This document shows positions 26,905-36,107 of a DNA stretch of 64,000 nt, one piece after another. The stretch comes from Flagellimonas nanhaiensis (GTDB lineage: Bacteria > Bacteroidota > Bacteroidia > Flavobacteriales > Flavobacteriaceae). A program made the translations under genes and the position numbers. Under the pieces are notes generated by a model that saw only the letters and a list, made by a program, of their open reading frames with translations, made no database searches and had not been told where the DNA came from. The DNA lies in NCBI RefSeq assembly GCF_003382275.1, contig NZ_QTJX01000003.1, positions 186,001 through 250,000 of the forward strand, read 5' to 3'. Each line of letters starts with the position of its first letter. Position 1 is the stretch's first letter.

Positions 26905-27540
26905 ATGAAAAAGGCTTTTGTTTTAGTGGTCCTGTTCATTTTTCCGCTGGTGGCCTATCTGTTTTTTGCATCAGGGGTGAACAACTTTGGAAGACTTCCA
27001 GTTTTAACGGAACAAGTTCCCGCTCTATCGGATATTGATGAAAACGTGATATTGAAGGATAAGATTACCATTCTGGGATTCTTGGGAGGCGATGTGGAAC
27101 AAAAAAAGGGAAATGCCTTTAACCTCAATCAAAAAATATACAAGAGATTTAGTGAATTCATGGATTTTCAAATGGTAATGTTGGTTGAGGAAGGGGAAAA
27201 TGAGGCCATTGAAAACTTAAAGCAGGAGCTGGGTAAACTTTCCAATGTGGACAAATGGAACTTTGCTTACGGAACAAAAGAAGAGATCAGATTGTTTTTT
27301 GAACAACTTAAAACCAATCTAACCTTGGAGGATGACCTCTCTACACCTTATGTCTTCATTATAGATAAGGATAGAAACCTCAGGGGAAGAAAAGATGATG
27401 AAGATGAAGGGGTCAAATATGGATTCAACACTTCGTCAGTTGCTGAATTGAACAATAAAATGGAAGATGATGTTAAGATTATACTGGCTGAATATCGTCT
27501 TGCCCTAAAAAAGAACAATGCCAACAGGAGCAACCAATAA
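26905..27540 (+). CDS. Cysteine-free SCO/thioredoxin-fold-like membrane-anchored protein
   Basis: 211 residues. An N-terminal anchor (KKAFVLVVLFIFPLVAYLFFASG) is followed by a soluble domain whose pattern resembles a SCO or thioredoxin fold (ITILGFLGGDVEQKKGNAFNLNQKIYKRF, then TPYVFIIDKDRNLRGRKDD, which matches the late strand and DKxGxLRGR turn of SCO proteins). No cysteine occurs anywhere in the chain, so it cannot bind copper through CxxxC. It overlaps the genuine SCO gene by 23 bp, implying coupled translation. It may be a degenerate SCO partner or scaffold in oxidase assembly; that is inference. I do not know a described name for it. Confidence 0.7.
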   Translation: MKKAFVLVVLFIFPLVAYLFFASGVNNFGRLPVLTEQVPALSDIDENVILKDKITILGFLGGDVEQKKGNAFNLNQKIYKRFSEFMDFQMVMLVEEGENEAIENLKQELGKLSNVDKWNFAYGTKEEIRLFFEQLKTNLTLEDDLSTPYVFIIDKDRNLRGRKDDEDEGVKYGFNTSSVAELNNKMEDDVKIILAEYRLALKKNNANRSNQ

Positions 27541-28261
27541 GAAGAAGTACACTTACGTTTGGGTGTCTGCGATTATTCTGATTTTCGGGATTTTTGCGGT
27601 GTACGAGATTACGAAGAGGATAAAGGACGATACCGTGGTAAGCAATGACCGCATGAGCGGAGTCTCCATGCAAAAAGATGTTGGATTTATCCTAAACGAA
27701 GGTAAAAAAAGAAAAGTACCCCCTTTCTCATTCTTAAACCAAGACAGTGTAATGGTTTCTGATAAGGACTATCTGGGTAAAGTGTACGTTGTGGAGTTTT
27801 TCTTTACTACCTGCCCAACCATTTGCCCTATAATGACCAAAAACTTGGTAGAACTGCAGAATACCTTCAAAGACTATGATGAATTTGGAGTGGCCTCGTT
27901 TACTATTAACCCTAGATATGACACCCCATCGGTACTTAAAAAATACGCAGAAAAGTATAGTATCACAGACAAAGATTGGAATTTGATGACTGGGAATCAG
28001 TCCAAGATCTATGGTTTGGCCCAAGAAGGCTTTTATATTTTTGCCAGTGAAACTGAAGATGCTCCTGGAGGATTTGAACACTCCGGTATGTTCGCCTTGG
28101 TGGACAAAAATGGGTATATTCGCTCTCGAAGTGATGCCCATGGAAACCCATTGATTTATTATCGTGGTACGATTACCGAAAAACAGGGCGTAAATTCAGA
28201 AGGAGAACCTCAGCAGATTACCATACTAAAAGAAGACATTAAAAAATTATTGGCTGAATGA
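27518..28261 (+). CDS. SCO1/SenC-family copper chaperone
   Basis: 247 residues with one N-terminal membrane anchor (about 12-30) and a periplasmic thioredoxin fold. The copper ligands are present: C99-x3-C103 in FFFTTCPTICPIM and H188 in GGFEHSGMFAL. SCO proteins deliver copper to, or reduce, the CuA site of subunit II, here coxB at the start of the window. It starts within the preceding cysteine-free SCO-like gene and its stop overlaps the DUF420 gene by 4 bp (ATGA), so the block is translationally coupled. Confidence 0.93.
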   Translation: MPTGATNKKKYTYVWVSAIILIFGIFAVYEITKRIKDDTVVSNDRMSGVSMQKDVGFILNEGKKRKVPPFSFLNQDSVMVSDKDYLGKVYVVEFFFTTCPTICPIMTKNLVELQNTFKDYDEFGVASFTINPRYDTPSVLKKYAEKYSITDKDWNLMTGNQSKIYGLAQEGFYIFASETEDAPGGFEHSGMFALVDKNGYIRSRSDAHGNPLIYYRGTITEKQGVNSEGEPQQITILKEDIKKLLAE

Positions 28262-28794
28262 CAGAGGAATTTTCAATAAGGGAAAAAAGGTTCAACAGAT
28301 GGATCACCATTATATCCATTGCTATTCCATTGGTGGTTGTGCTTCTGTTCGCATATAAAATACCAAATGCAGAACCTTTAAGTTTTTTACCGCCCATTTA
28401 TGCTTCAATCAATGGTTTGACTGCGGTGCTTCTGATTATGGCCGTAGTGGCCATTAAAAAAGGAAAAAGAGAGCTGCATGAAAAACTAATGACAGCTTGT
28501 ATTCTATTATCCGCTCTATTTTTAGTGATGTACGTAGCGTATCACATGACTTCTGAAACTACTGTGTTTGGAGGGGAAGGGGCTATTAAGTATGTGTATT
28601 ATTTTTTACTGCTGACCCATATTGTACTTTCCATCTCTGTGGTTCCATTGGTTTTGATTACGTATTCCAAGGCCTATTTGGGAGATTATACCGTACACAG
28701 ATTATGGGCAAAATTCACCTTTCCAATATGGCTGTATGTGGCAATTAGTGGAGTGGTGGTCTATTTAATGATTTCTCCTTACTACCCCTATTGA
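28258..28794 (+). CDS. DUF420 domain membrane protein
   Basis: 178 residues and five predicted membrane segments. Sequence blocks such as PIYASINGLTAVLLIMAVVAIKKGKRELHEKLMTACILLSALFLVMYVAYH and YFLLLTHIVLSISVVPLVL match the DUF420 (CtaM-like) family, whose members sit beside cytochrome oxidase and SCO genes and are linked to heme-copper oxidase maturation in Firmicutes (YozB/CtaM). Conserved histidines in YVAYHM and LLTHIVL may bind metal or heme. Overlaps the SCO gene by 4 bp. Confidence 0.88.
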   Translation: MTEEFSIREKRFNRWITIISIAIPLVVVLLFAYKIPNAEPLSFLPPIYASINGLTAVLLIMAVVAIKKGKRELHEKLMTACILLSALFLVMYVAYHMTSETTVFGGEGAIKYVYYFLLLTHIVLSISVVPLVLITYSKAYLGDYTVHRLWAKFTFPIWLYVAISGVVVYLMISPYYPY

Positions 28795-28805
28795 GCTATT
28801 TGTTT

Positions 28806-29018
28806 ATGAAAGTCAGACTGGTAATCCTTTTTATTGCTGTTTTGCTGCTTCCTGAGGTAATGGATGCGCAATGTGCCATGTGTCGAGCAGTTGTGGAAAG
28901 TGAAGCTGACGGAAAAACTGCCGAAGGTCTCAACAATGGAATCGTTTATCTGATGGCTATTCCGTATGTTTTGGTAGCAGGTTTGTTCTATTTCATCTAT
29001 CGAAAGATGAGAAACTAA
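28806..29018 (+). CDS. Small exported CxxC membrane protein of the oxidase-assembly block
   Basis: 70 residues from the ATG at 28806; an in-frame TTG at 28791 overlaps the DUF420 stop and would add five residues. It has a signal peptide (VRLVILFIAVLLLPEVMDA), then QCAMCRAVVES with a CxxC pair right after the predicted cleavage site, a short polar stretch, and one C-terminal membrane helix (IVYLMAIPYVLVAGLFYFIYRKM). It is the last gene of the coupled SCO-DUF420 block. The CxxC on the outer side of the membrane suggests copper binding or thiol exchange during CuA assembly, but this is inference and I do not recognise a characterised family. Confidence 0.7.
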   Translation: MKVRLVILFIAVLLLPEVMDAQCAMCRAVVESEADGKTAEGLNNGIVYLMAIPYVLVAGLFYFIYRKMRN

Positions 29019-29129
29019 AAAAATCACAAGAATTTTAGTAAATTTCTATATAAAAGTGTAACAATCCAGGTCTTTGATTATCCTATAGAAGTACGTTCGC
29101 GTAATTCATCAATCATAACTAACTGACCT

Positions 29130-30374
29130 ATGTTCGATATAGAAAGGTGGCAAGAAATATTTGACACCATACGGAAGAACAAATTACGTACTTTTTTAAC
29201 TGGACTTTCCGTAGCTTCCGGAATATTCATCCTTGTTATTTTATTAGGTTTTGGCCAAGGTATGCGCAATGGTATTGAACACGAGTTCAAACAGGATGCA
29301 ACAACCAGTATTTGGGCGTGGCCCGAGGCAACATCAAAAGCCTATAAAGGATTAAATCCAGGAAGAAGGATTCAATTTAAAAGTAACGACTTTGAAACCG
29401 CAGGGAGAATGTTCAAAGAGGATATTGAGTACGAATCCCCAAGAGCCTTTGTCCGAGGTGTGAACATAAATTATGGCAATGAAGCCTTGGTCTATAGCAT
29501 ACAGGGAGTGTCCTCCGAATTTCAGTTTATTGAAGGGGTATCCACTATAGAAGGTCGATTCGTAAATTATAAGGATGAGATTTCATTGGGAAAAGTTGCC
29601 GTGATCGGCAAAAAAATCAAGGAGGATGTGTTCAAGGAAGTGGAGACGCCCGTGGGTGAATCTATCGACATCTCGGGAATTAGATTTACGATTATCGGGG
29701 TGTTCGTAGAACAAAACGAACGGGAAGAGGAAAGGATTTACATTCCGGTCACCACAGCGCAAAGGGTTTTCAATGGGGATGATAAGCTAAATACCTTGAC
29801 CTATACCCTTCCGCCCGTAGAGAATTTTGACCAGGCCGTGGCCCAAGCTGTGGCTTTTAAGGACAATCTTAGAAAGTTTTTAAAGGAAGAACATATTGTG
29901 GCACCTGACGATGAGTCAGGAGTTCGTGTTTGGAGCGCTATGGAAGAAGCCAAGCGATATTATGGCATAACCAACAATATGAAAATTTTCTTCTGGTTTG
30001 TAGGTGTATGTACCATCATAGCCGGAGTGGTAGGGGTAAGTAATATCATGCTCATTGTTGTAAAGGAGAGAACCCGGGAAATTGGGATACGCAAAGCTTT
30101 GGGGGCCAAACCATGGTCCATTGTGGGAATGATTTTGCATGAGTCCATTTTTGTTACGGCCATCTCGGGTTTCACGGGATTGATTTTTAGTATGTTGCTC
30201 CTAGAAATTGTTGGGCCGCACGTTCAAATAGACTATATCGTTAACCCATCGGTAAACTTCAATGTAGCCTTCACTACCGTATTGGTCCTGGTTTTTGCAG
30301 GGGCCATAGCTGGACTTGTCCCAGCCTTGAGGGCCGCAAGAGTGCAAGTAATAGAATCTTTGAGAGATGAATAA
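29130..30374 (+). CDS. MacB-type ABC transporter permease (1 of 4)
   Basis: 414 residues. An N-terminal cytoplasmic helix (RWQEIFDTIRKNKLRTFLTGLSVASG), a first membrane segment (about 25-45), a large periplasmic MacB_PCD domain (about 50-260), then three C-terminal membrane helices with the FtsX signature (GVVGVSNIMLIVVKERTREIGIRKALGAKPWSIVGMILHESIF) and a C-terminus ending in VIESLRDE. It has no nucleotide-binding domain, so it must use the separate ATPase at 32893. MacB-type permeases do not carry substrate through the bilayer but drive mechanotransmission, pushing periplasmic substrate through a TolC duct. First gene of the efflux locus. Confidence 0.9.
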   Translation: MFDIERWQEIFDTIRKNKLRTFLTGLSVASGIFILVILLGFGQGMRNGIEHEFKQDATTSIWAWPEATSKAYKGLNPGRRIQFKSNDFETAGRMFKEDIEYESPRAFVRGVNINYGNEALVYSIQGVSSEFQFIEGVSTIEGRFVNYKDEISLGKVAVIGKKIKEDVFKEVETPVGESIDISGIRFTIIGVFVEQNEREEERIYIPVTTAQRVFNGDDKLNTLTYTLPPVENFDQAVAQAVAFKDNLRKFLKEEHIVAPDDESGVRVWSAMEEAKRYYGITNNMKIFFWFVGVCTIIAGVVGVSNIMLIVVKERTREIGIRKALGAKPWSIVGMILHESIFVTAISGFTGLIFSMLLLEIVGPHVQIDYIVNPSVNFNVAFTTVLVLVFAGAIAGLVPALRAARVQVIESLRDE

Positions 30375-30397
30375 CAAACCTTTACAATATCACAGTC

Positions 30398-31657
30398 ATG
30401 TTCAGTAGGGATAGATGGCGGGAAATTTTAGAAGTACTTACCAGCAATATTGGACGCACGGTATTAACGGCCTTTGGGGTCTGTTGGGGCATATTTATAT
30501 TGATTATACTGCTGGCAGCTGGAAAAGGTTTTGAAAATGGCATCAGGGCCGATTTTGGTGACATTGCCACCAACACCATGTTTATGTGGACCCGTAGAAC
30601 CACAAAGCCTTATGAAGGCTTGCCAAAGGATCGGAGTTTTGAGTTTAAGGTGAGTGATGTCCAGGCCATTTGGGACAATATTCCCAACCTTAGATTTGTG
30701 TCCCCAAGAAACCAATTGGGAGGCTTTCGTGGCGGAGGAAATGTAATCCGTGGTATTCGCGTGGGCGCATATAACGTTTACGGGGATTATCCTGAAATTA
30801 TCAACCAAGATCCCATGACCGTTACTTCAGGACGCTTTATCAACCAAAATGATATTGAGGAAAAAAGAAAGGTCGCTATTATTGGACAAGGAGTGAAATC
30901 GGAACTGTATGAAAAAGGAGAAGAGGTCTTAGGAAGCTATATCAAGATTCAGGGAGTGAATTTTATGGTCATTGGTACCTACAAGAAAAAGAACAATGAT
31001 GGGGATGGGGAAGAGGCCCAAAAGGAAATTTTTGTTCCCTTTACTTCATTTTCCCAAGCGTTCAACAGAGGTGAAGATGTTGGCTGGATGGCCATTACCG
31101 CCCATGATGGCAGTTCCATTTCCCAGCTCAAAGAAAGTATTATAGATGTTATGCGAGAACGGCATAAAATTCATCCGGAAGATAAGAGGGCCATTGGATA
31201 TTTTGACCTTTACGAGCAGTTCAATAGGGTTGAAAGCCTATTTGTGGGACTCAAGGCAATAGCATACCTAGTGGGCATTATGGTGCTACTTTCTGGTATT
31301 ATCGGAGTGAGCAACATCATGTTGATCGTAGTCAAGGAACGTACCAAGGAAATTGGGATTAGACGGGCCTTGGGCGAACAACCATGGTCCATAAAAAAGC
31401 AGATACTTATGGAGTCCATCTTTCTTACGATTATTTCAGGGATGACAGGGATTATTTTTGGAACCCTGGTCATTTATGGCATTAATGCACTATTGGACAG
31501 TGTGGGTCCTGTGGATATGTTTATTAACCCAAGTGTTAGTGTGGGAGTGGTGACCGGTGCACTGGTCATATTGATGGTCTCTGGTCTTTTGGCCGGGTTC
31601 ATCCCTGCAAACAGCGCTATAAGGGTGCGTCCCATAGAAGCATTGCGAACAGAATAA
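30398..31657 (+). CDS. MacB-type ABC transporter permease (2 of 4)
   Basis: 419 residues with the same plan as its neighbour: N-terminal RWREILEVLTSNIGRTVLTAFGVCWGIFIL, a periplasmic domain, then SGIIGVSNIMLIVVKERTKEIGIRRALGEQPWSIKKQILMESIF and a terminal RPIEALRTE. It lies 23 bp after permease 1, and the two probably form a heterodimer. The periplasmic domain differs clearly from permease 1 (a GFRGGGNVIRGIRVG stretch), so the pair is diverged and not a recent duplication. No ATPase domain. Confidence 0.9.
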   Translation: MFSRDRWREILEVLTSNIGRTVLTAFGVCWGIFILIILLAAGKGFENGIRADFGDIATNTMFMWTRRTTKPYEGLPKDRSFEFKVSDVQAIWDNIPNLRFVSPRNQLGGFRGGGNVIRGIRVGAYNVYGDYPEIINQDPMTVTSGRFINQNDIEEKRKVAIIGQGVKSELYEKGEEVLGSYIKIQGVNFMVIGTYKKKNNDGDGEEAQKEIFVPFTSFSQAFNRGEDVGWMAITAHDGSSISQLKESIIDVMRERHKIHPEDKRAIGYFDLYEQFNRVESLFVGLKAIAYLVGIMVLLSGIIGVSNIMLIVVKERTKEIGIRRALGEQPWSIKKQILMESIFLTIISGMTGIIFGTLVIYGINALLDSVGPVDMFINPSVSVGVVTGALVILMVSGLLAGFIPANSAIRVRPIEALRTE

Positions 31658-31685
31658 AAATCAATCAGATCAAACAGAGAATAAA

Positions 31686-32795
31686 ATGAAAAAATCAGTA
31701 ACCATTATCATCCTTTTGCTCATAGTCATTGTGTTTGGGGGCTCTATGTACTATTTGTACCAAAAGAACTCCGAAGACCCTGTTGAGTATAAAACCGAAA
31801 TACCCGTTAAGCAGAACATCGTAAAAAAGGCCGTTGCCACAGGAAGTATTCTTCCCTTAGAGGAAGTGCTCATTAAACCAAACATTTCGGGCGTTATTGA
31901 GGAGATTTATGTAGAAGGGGGCGATTATGTGAAATCGGGTGATCTCTTGGCGAAAATTAAGGTAGTGCCCAACCTTAATGCGCTGAACGATGCCAGAAAT
32001 GCTATTGACGAGTCCAAAATCAACTTGGATGATCAAAAGAGGAACTATGAGCGTCAGCTTTCCCTTTTTGACAAGGGCGTAATTTCCAAGGCCGATTTGG
32101 AACGGGCCCAGGTAGCCTATGACCAGGCAAGACAATCCTATGGAGCTGCAAACAAAAGATATGACATTGTAAAAACAGGAACCACAAGCGGATTTAGAAA
32201 TTCCGCCAATACACTCATCAAAGCTACCGTAAGCGGGATGGTGCTGGAAGTTCCAGTTGAAGTGGGCAATCAGGTTATTGAGAGCAACAACTTTAATGAA
32301 GGAACCACAATTGCGGCCATCGCAGATGTGGAAAAAATGATTTTTGAAGGAAAAGTGGATGAATCTGAAGTAGGAAGGATAAAAGAGGACCTTCCACTTG
32401 AAATTACGGTTGGCGCCATTGAAGATCAAGTTTTTGATGCCGTTCTGGATTATATCGCCCCGAAGGGAAAAGAAGAGAACGGAGCTATCCAGTTCGAAAT
32501 CAAGGGAACCCTTAAAAAGCAAGATTCAACGTTCATTAGAGCTGGCCTTAGTGCCAATGCTTCTATTATTTTGGCACGGGCAGATGATGTGTTGGCATTG
32601 AAAGAGGCACTTGTTCAATTTGATGGAGAGACCAAAAAGCCCTTTGTAGAAATAGAAACTTCGGAGCAACAATTTGAGAGAAGAGATATTGAATTGGGCA
32701 TAAGTGATGGTATTTATGTGGAGATAAAATCTGGTATTGGTGCCGATGATAAGGTCAAAGTCTGGAATGCTATAGAAGAAGACGAGGCCAACTAA
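31686..32795 (+). CDS. MacA/HlyD-type periplasmic adaptor (1 of 2)
   Basis: 369 residues. One N-terminal membrane anchor (VTIIILLLIVIVFGGSMYYLY) and the usual adaptor domains: lipoyl half (VLIKPNISGVIEEIYVEGGDYVKSGDLLAKIKV), an alpha-hairpin (about 95-150), the second lipoyl half (IKATVSGMVLEVPVEVGNQV), a beta-barrel and a membrane-proximal domain (RRDIELGISDGIYVEIKSGI). It bridges the inner-membrane permease to the TolC channel. It ends 97 bp before the ATPase gene; that gap holds no consensus promoter. Confidence 0.9.
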   Translation: MKKSVTIIILLLIVIVFGGSMYYLYQKNSEDPVEYKTEIPVKQNIVKKAVATGSILPLEEVLIKPNISGVIEEIYVEGGDYVKSGDLLAKIKVVPNLNALNDARNAIDESKINLDDQKRNYERQLSLFDKGVISKADLERAQVAYDQARQSYGAANKRYDIVKTGTTSGFRNSANTLIKATVSGMVLEVPVEVGNQVIESNNFNEGTTIAAIADVEKMIFEGKVDESEVGRIKEDLPLEITVGAIEDQVFDAVLDYIAPKGKEENGAIQFEIKGTLKKQDSTFIRAGLSANASIILARADDVLALKEALVQFDGETKKPFVEIETSEQQFERRDIELGISDGIYVEIKSGIGADDKVKVWNAIEEDEAN

Positions 32796-32892
32796 TCATT
32801 TAACAAAATATTTCAATAATTCTTGTAACAAATTAACAACTTGTAAGTCCTATTGCAGGAGTTAATCCATTAGATAGCTAACATCACCAATC

Positions 32893-33597
32893 ATGATAGA
32901 AATCAAAGATCTACATAAGTCCTATAAAATGGGGAGCAACTCCCTTCATGTATTAAAGGGAATCAATTTTACAGCTGAAGAAGGAGAGTTGGTCGCCATT
33001 ATGGGATCATCCGGATCGGGTAAATCTACACTGCTGAATATCTTGGGGATGTTGGACGAAGCAGATTCCGGTGAATATACGTTGGATGGGGTTCCGATCA
33101 AGAACTTGAGCGAAACCAAGGCTGCCCAATATCGGAACAAATTTTTGGGGTTTGTCTTTCAATCTTTCAATTTAATAAACTATAAGAGTGCACTTGAAAA
33201 TGTAGCGCTTCCTTTATACTATCAGAAGGTTCCTAGAAAAGAACGCCAGGAAAAGGCATTGCAATATTTGGAAAGAGTGGGGCTCAAGGAATGGGCAACA
33301 CACTTGCCTAGTGAGCTATCTGGGGGTCAAAAACAAAGGGTGGCCATTGCAAGGGCAATGGCAGCTGAGCCCAAAGTTCTCTTGGCGGATGAACCAACAG
33401 GTGCTTTGGACAGCACAACTTCCTATGAGGTTATGGACTTGATTCAAAAAATCAATGACGAAGGAAATACAATTCTGGTAGTAACCCACGAGGAAGATAT
33501 TGCGCACATGTGCAAACGTATAGTGCATTTGAGAGATGGTGTGATTGTGGAAGACAAAAAAGTAAAACAAGTAAGGGCATCCGAATATGTTCAATAG
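32893..33597 (+). CDS. MacB/LolD-type ABC transporter ATPase
   Basis: 234 residues. Walker A GSSGSGKST (near 39-47), Q-loop in FVFQSFNLI, signature LSGGQKQRVAIARA, Walker B VLLADEPTGALD and the H-loop histidine in VVTHEEDIA are all present, in the LolD/MacB subfamily pattern. It is the only ATPase among four permeases in the locus, so it is presumably shared. Its 3' end overlaps permease 3 by 11 bp. Confidence 0.95.
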   Translation: MIEIKDLHKSYKMGSNSLHVLKGINFTAEEGELVAIMGSSGSGKSTLLNILGMLDEADSGEYTLDGVPIKNLSETKAAQYRNKFLGFVFQSFNLINYKSALENVALPLYYQKVPRKERQEKALQYLERVGLKEWATHLPSELSGGQKQRVAIARAMAAEPKVLLADEPTGALDSTTSYEVMDLIQKINDEGNTILVVTHEEDIAHMCKRIVHLRDGVIVEDKKVKQVRASEYVQ

Positions 33598-34816
33598 GGA
33601 TACATGGGGGGAAATATTTTTATCCATCAAAAAGAATAAGCTCCGAACTTTTCTTGCTGGTTTCACAGTAGCTTTGGGGATACTCATTTTTGTTACTTTG
33701 GTTGGGTTGACAAATGGACTCCGAAATACTTTTGAAGAGTTCTTTAATGATGATGCCACCAATACTTTCTTTCTTTTCCCAGGCAGGACTTCCTTGCCTT
33801 ATAAAGGTTATAAATCTAACAGGATTATTGAGTTTGATAATTCAGACTTAGCGGATATCGAAAAGAACTTCGCCATGTTCTTGGAATATGTCACCCCGAG
33901 AATATCCCGTTCTGCATTGACCAAATACAAAGAAGAGTCCAATAACTACAATACTCGGGCGGTGGCACCTGGTCATCAATTCAACGAAAAAACGATTATG
34001 ATGAAAGGTCGATATCTCAATGAACGAGATATCGAGGACAAAACAAAATATGCCGTGATTGGTCGTTTGGTAGAACAAGATCTGTTCGGCAACAAAAATG
34101 CCCTTGATAAATACATAGATATTGGAGGAAGTGTTTTCAAGGTGATCGGTGTCTTTCAAGATGACGGAGGAGACAATGAAGAACGCTACATCTATATTCC
34201 ATACACTACGAGACAACTTATTGAGAAGAATACGGATGAAGTTGATCAAATAATTTTAGGCTTCAAGCCAGAAATTGGATATGCGGGAGCTATGGCCTTT
34301 CAAGCTAGCTTGGACAAGTTTTTGAGGGACAAAAAATACATTAGCCCCGAAGACCCCAACGGATTGTTCATTCGGAATGTGGCGGATCAATTAAAGCAGA
34401 ACCAACAATTTGCCAATGTTTTGGCCATAATCGCATCAATTTTTGCATTGGGAACCTTGATAGCCGGTATTATTGGTATCAGTAACATCATGGTATTTGT
34501 AATTAAGGAACGAACCAAGGAAATCGGAATCAGAAAAGCTATGGGAGCCACTCCAAAGGCGGTTATTGGTTCTATTCTGCTTGAATCCGTATTCATTACT
34601 ACAATTTTTGGTTATTTAGGAATGTTGGTCGGTCTAGCCGTCCTCAATTCTATTGGAATCAAATTAGAGGACTACTTTATTAAAAACCCATATATAAATA
34701 CTACCGTGGCCGTAATTGCCACTGTGTTCCTGATCCTTTTTGGCGCTTTGGCAGGATATATTCCGGCTCGAAGGGCAGCAAAGATTAAACCCATAGTAGC
34801 ACTAAGAGACGAATGA
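33587..34816 (+). CDS. MacB-type ABC transporter permease (3 of 4)
   Basis: 409 residues: RDTWGEIFLSIKKNKLRTFLAGFTVALGILIFVTLVG at the N-terminus, a periplasmic domain, then GIIGISNIMVFVIKERTKEIGIRKAMGATPKAVIGSILLESVF and a terminal KPIVALRDE. It begins inside the last codons of the ATPase gene (11-bp overlap), which ties its translation to the ATPase, and ends 1 bp before permease 4. No ATPase domain. Confidence 0.9.
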   Translation: MFNRDTWGEIFLSIKKNKLRTFLAGFTVALGILIFVTLVGLTNGLRNTFEEFFNDDATNTFFLFPGRTSLPYKGYKSNRIIEFDNSDLADIEKNFAMFLEYVTPRISRSALTKYKEESNNYNTRAVAPGHQFNEKTIMMKGRYLNERDIEDKTKYAVIGRLVEQDLFGNKNALDKYIDIGGSVFKVIGVFQDDGGDNEERYIYIPYTTRQLIEKNTDEVDQIILGFKPEIGYAGAMAFQASLDKFLRDKKYISPEDPNGLFIRNVADQLKQNQQFANVLAIIASIFALGTLIAGIIGISNIMVFVIKERTKEIGIRKAMGATPKAVIGSILLESVFITTIFGYLGMLVGLAVLNSIGIKLEDYFIKNPYINTTVAVIATVFLILFGALAGYIPARRAAKIKPIVALRDE

Positions 34817-34817
34817 G

Positions 34818-36080
34818 ATGAGACTTTTATTTGATAGAAATACATGGCAAGAAATTTTTGGATCTATTCGGAAGAATAAGATACGTACCATCATTACTAT
34901 CATTGGGGTATTATGGGGTATTTTCGTCTACATAGCCATGTCGGGAGCGGCCAAAGGTATGGACAATGGTTTTGAAAAATCATTTGAAACAGTGGCTATG
35001 AACAGTCTTTTTGCATGGGCGCAAAGTACAAGCAAACCCTATTCGGGCTACAAGACCGGACGTCAGTTGCAGTTAAAACTTGGAGATGCCACAGTTTTGC
35101 AGAATCGAATTCCTGAGCTTCAATACATCGCCCCAAGAAATGTAAAAGGAACCTTTGGTTCAGCACCAGCTTCAATCACACGAGGTTCAAAATCCGGCAA
35201 CTACCCTGTATATGGCGATTTTCCGGTTTTTACCAAAATAGCCACCAAAAAAATATACGACGGGGGCAGGTTCGTGAATGATGACGATATAGAACAAGCT
35301 AGAAAAGTTTGCATCATAGGAGAACGTACCCAAAAAGAAATGTTCGAGGAGGATGAGGACCCCATAGGCGGATATATTCGAATAGATGGAATTTATTTTC
35401 AGGTGGTTGGCGTGCACAAATTTGTTCAGAATGCCCCGTTTGATTCGGATAGCGATATTTACATTCCATTTACCACCTACAGGAGATTGTACAATTCTGG
35501 AGAAAATGTAGGTTGGTTTTCGATGGCAGCTTTTGATGATGCCGATGTGATACAGGTGGAGGAAGATGTAAAATCTGTGCTTAAAAATATCCATAGAGTG
35601 GACCCAACAGATGAACGCGCCTTCGGAACGTTCAATCTAGGTGAAGTTTTCAGCAAGATTATGGGATTTTCAAAAGGTTTGACCTTTATTTCACTGATAG
35701 TGGGTATTGCAACCATTTTAGCTGGGATCATTGGTATTGGCGCCATTTTGTTGATTTCTGTGAAGGAAAGAACCAAGGAACTTGGAGTAAGAAGAGCCTT
35801 GGGAGCTACACCCGGGGAAGTGAGGACACTGATCATACTTGAGTGTTTGTTCCTAACATTGATTGCCGGAATCATGGGAATCATTCTTGGTGCACTAACA
35901 TTGAGTATCGTCAACAATGCAACACAGGGCATCGATTTCCCCTATACAAATCCAACTGTACCAATTCCTTTGGTAATGGGAGCTTTTGCACTCATGCTCA
36001 TTCTGGGAATACTAATAGGATTGATTCCTGCCCAAAGGGCAGTTAGCATTAGACCAATTGATGCACTTAGAGAAGAATAA
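34818..36080 (+). CDS. MacB-type ABC transporter permease (4 of 4)
   Basis: 420 residues with the same plan: RNTWQEIFGSIRKNKIRTIITIIGVLWGIFVYIAMSG, a periplasmic domain, then GIIGIGAILLISVKERTKELGVRRALGATPGEVRTLIILECLF and a terminal RPIDALREE. In its FtsX region SNIMLIV is replaced by GAILLIS. It lies 1 bp after permease 3 and likely pairs with it. Together the locus would allow two heterodimeric permeases on one ATPase. Confidence 0.9.
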   Translation: MRLLFDRNTWQEIFGSIRKNKIRTIITIIGVLWGIFVYIAMSGAAKGMDNGFEKSFETVAMNSLFAWAQSTSKPYSGYKTGRQLQLKLGDATVLQNRIPELQYIAPRNVKGTFGSAPASITRGSKSGNYPVYGDFPVFTKIATKKIYDGGRFVNDDDIEQARKVCIIGERTQKEMFEEDEDPIGGYIRIDGIYFQVVGVHKFVQNAPFDSDSDIYIPFTTYRRLYNSGENVGWFSMAAFDDADVIQVEEDVKSVLKNIHRVDPTDERAFGTFNLGEVFSKIMGFSKGLTFISLIVGIATILAGIIGIGAILLISVKERTKELGVRRALGATPGEVRTLIILECLFLTLIAGIMGIILGALTLSIVNNATQGIDFPYTNPTVPIPLVMGAFALMLILGILIGLIPAQRAVSIRPIDALREE

Positions 36081-36107
36081 AAAAGTTAAAACTAAATAAT
36101 CAATAAG

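Noticed and set aside
31857-32522. A 221-residue minus-strand frame inside the first adaptor gene
   Set aside because: Antisense to a good HlyD/MacA adaptor with all domains in frame; the amino-acid pattern of the antisense frame is low-complexity and unlike known proteins.
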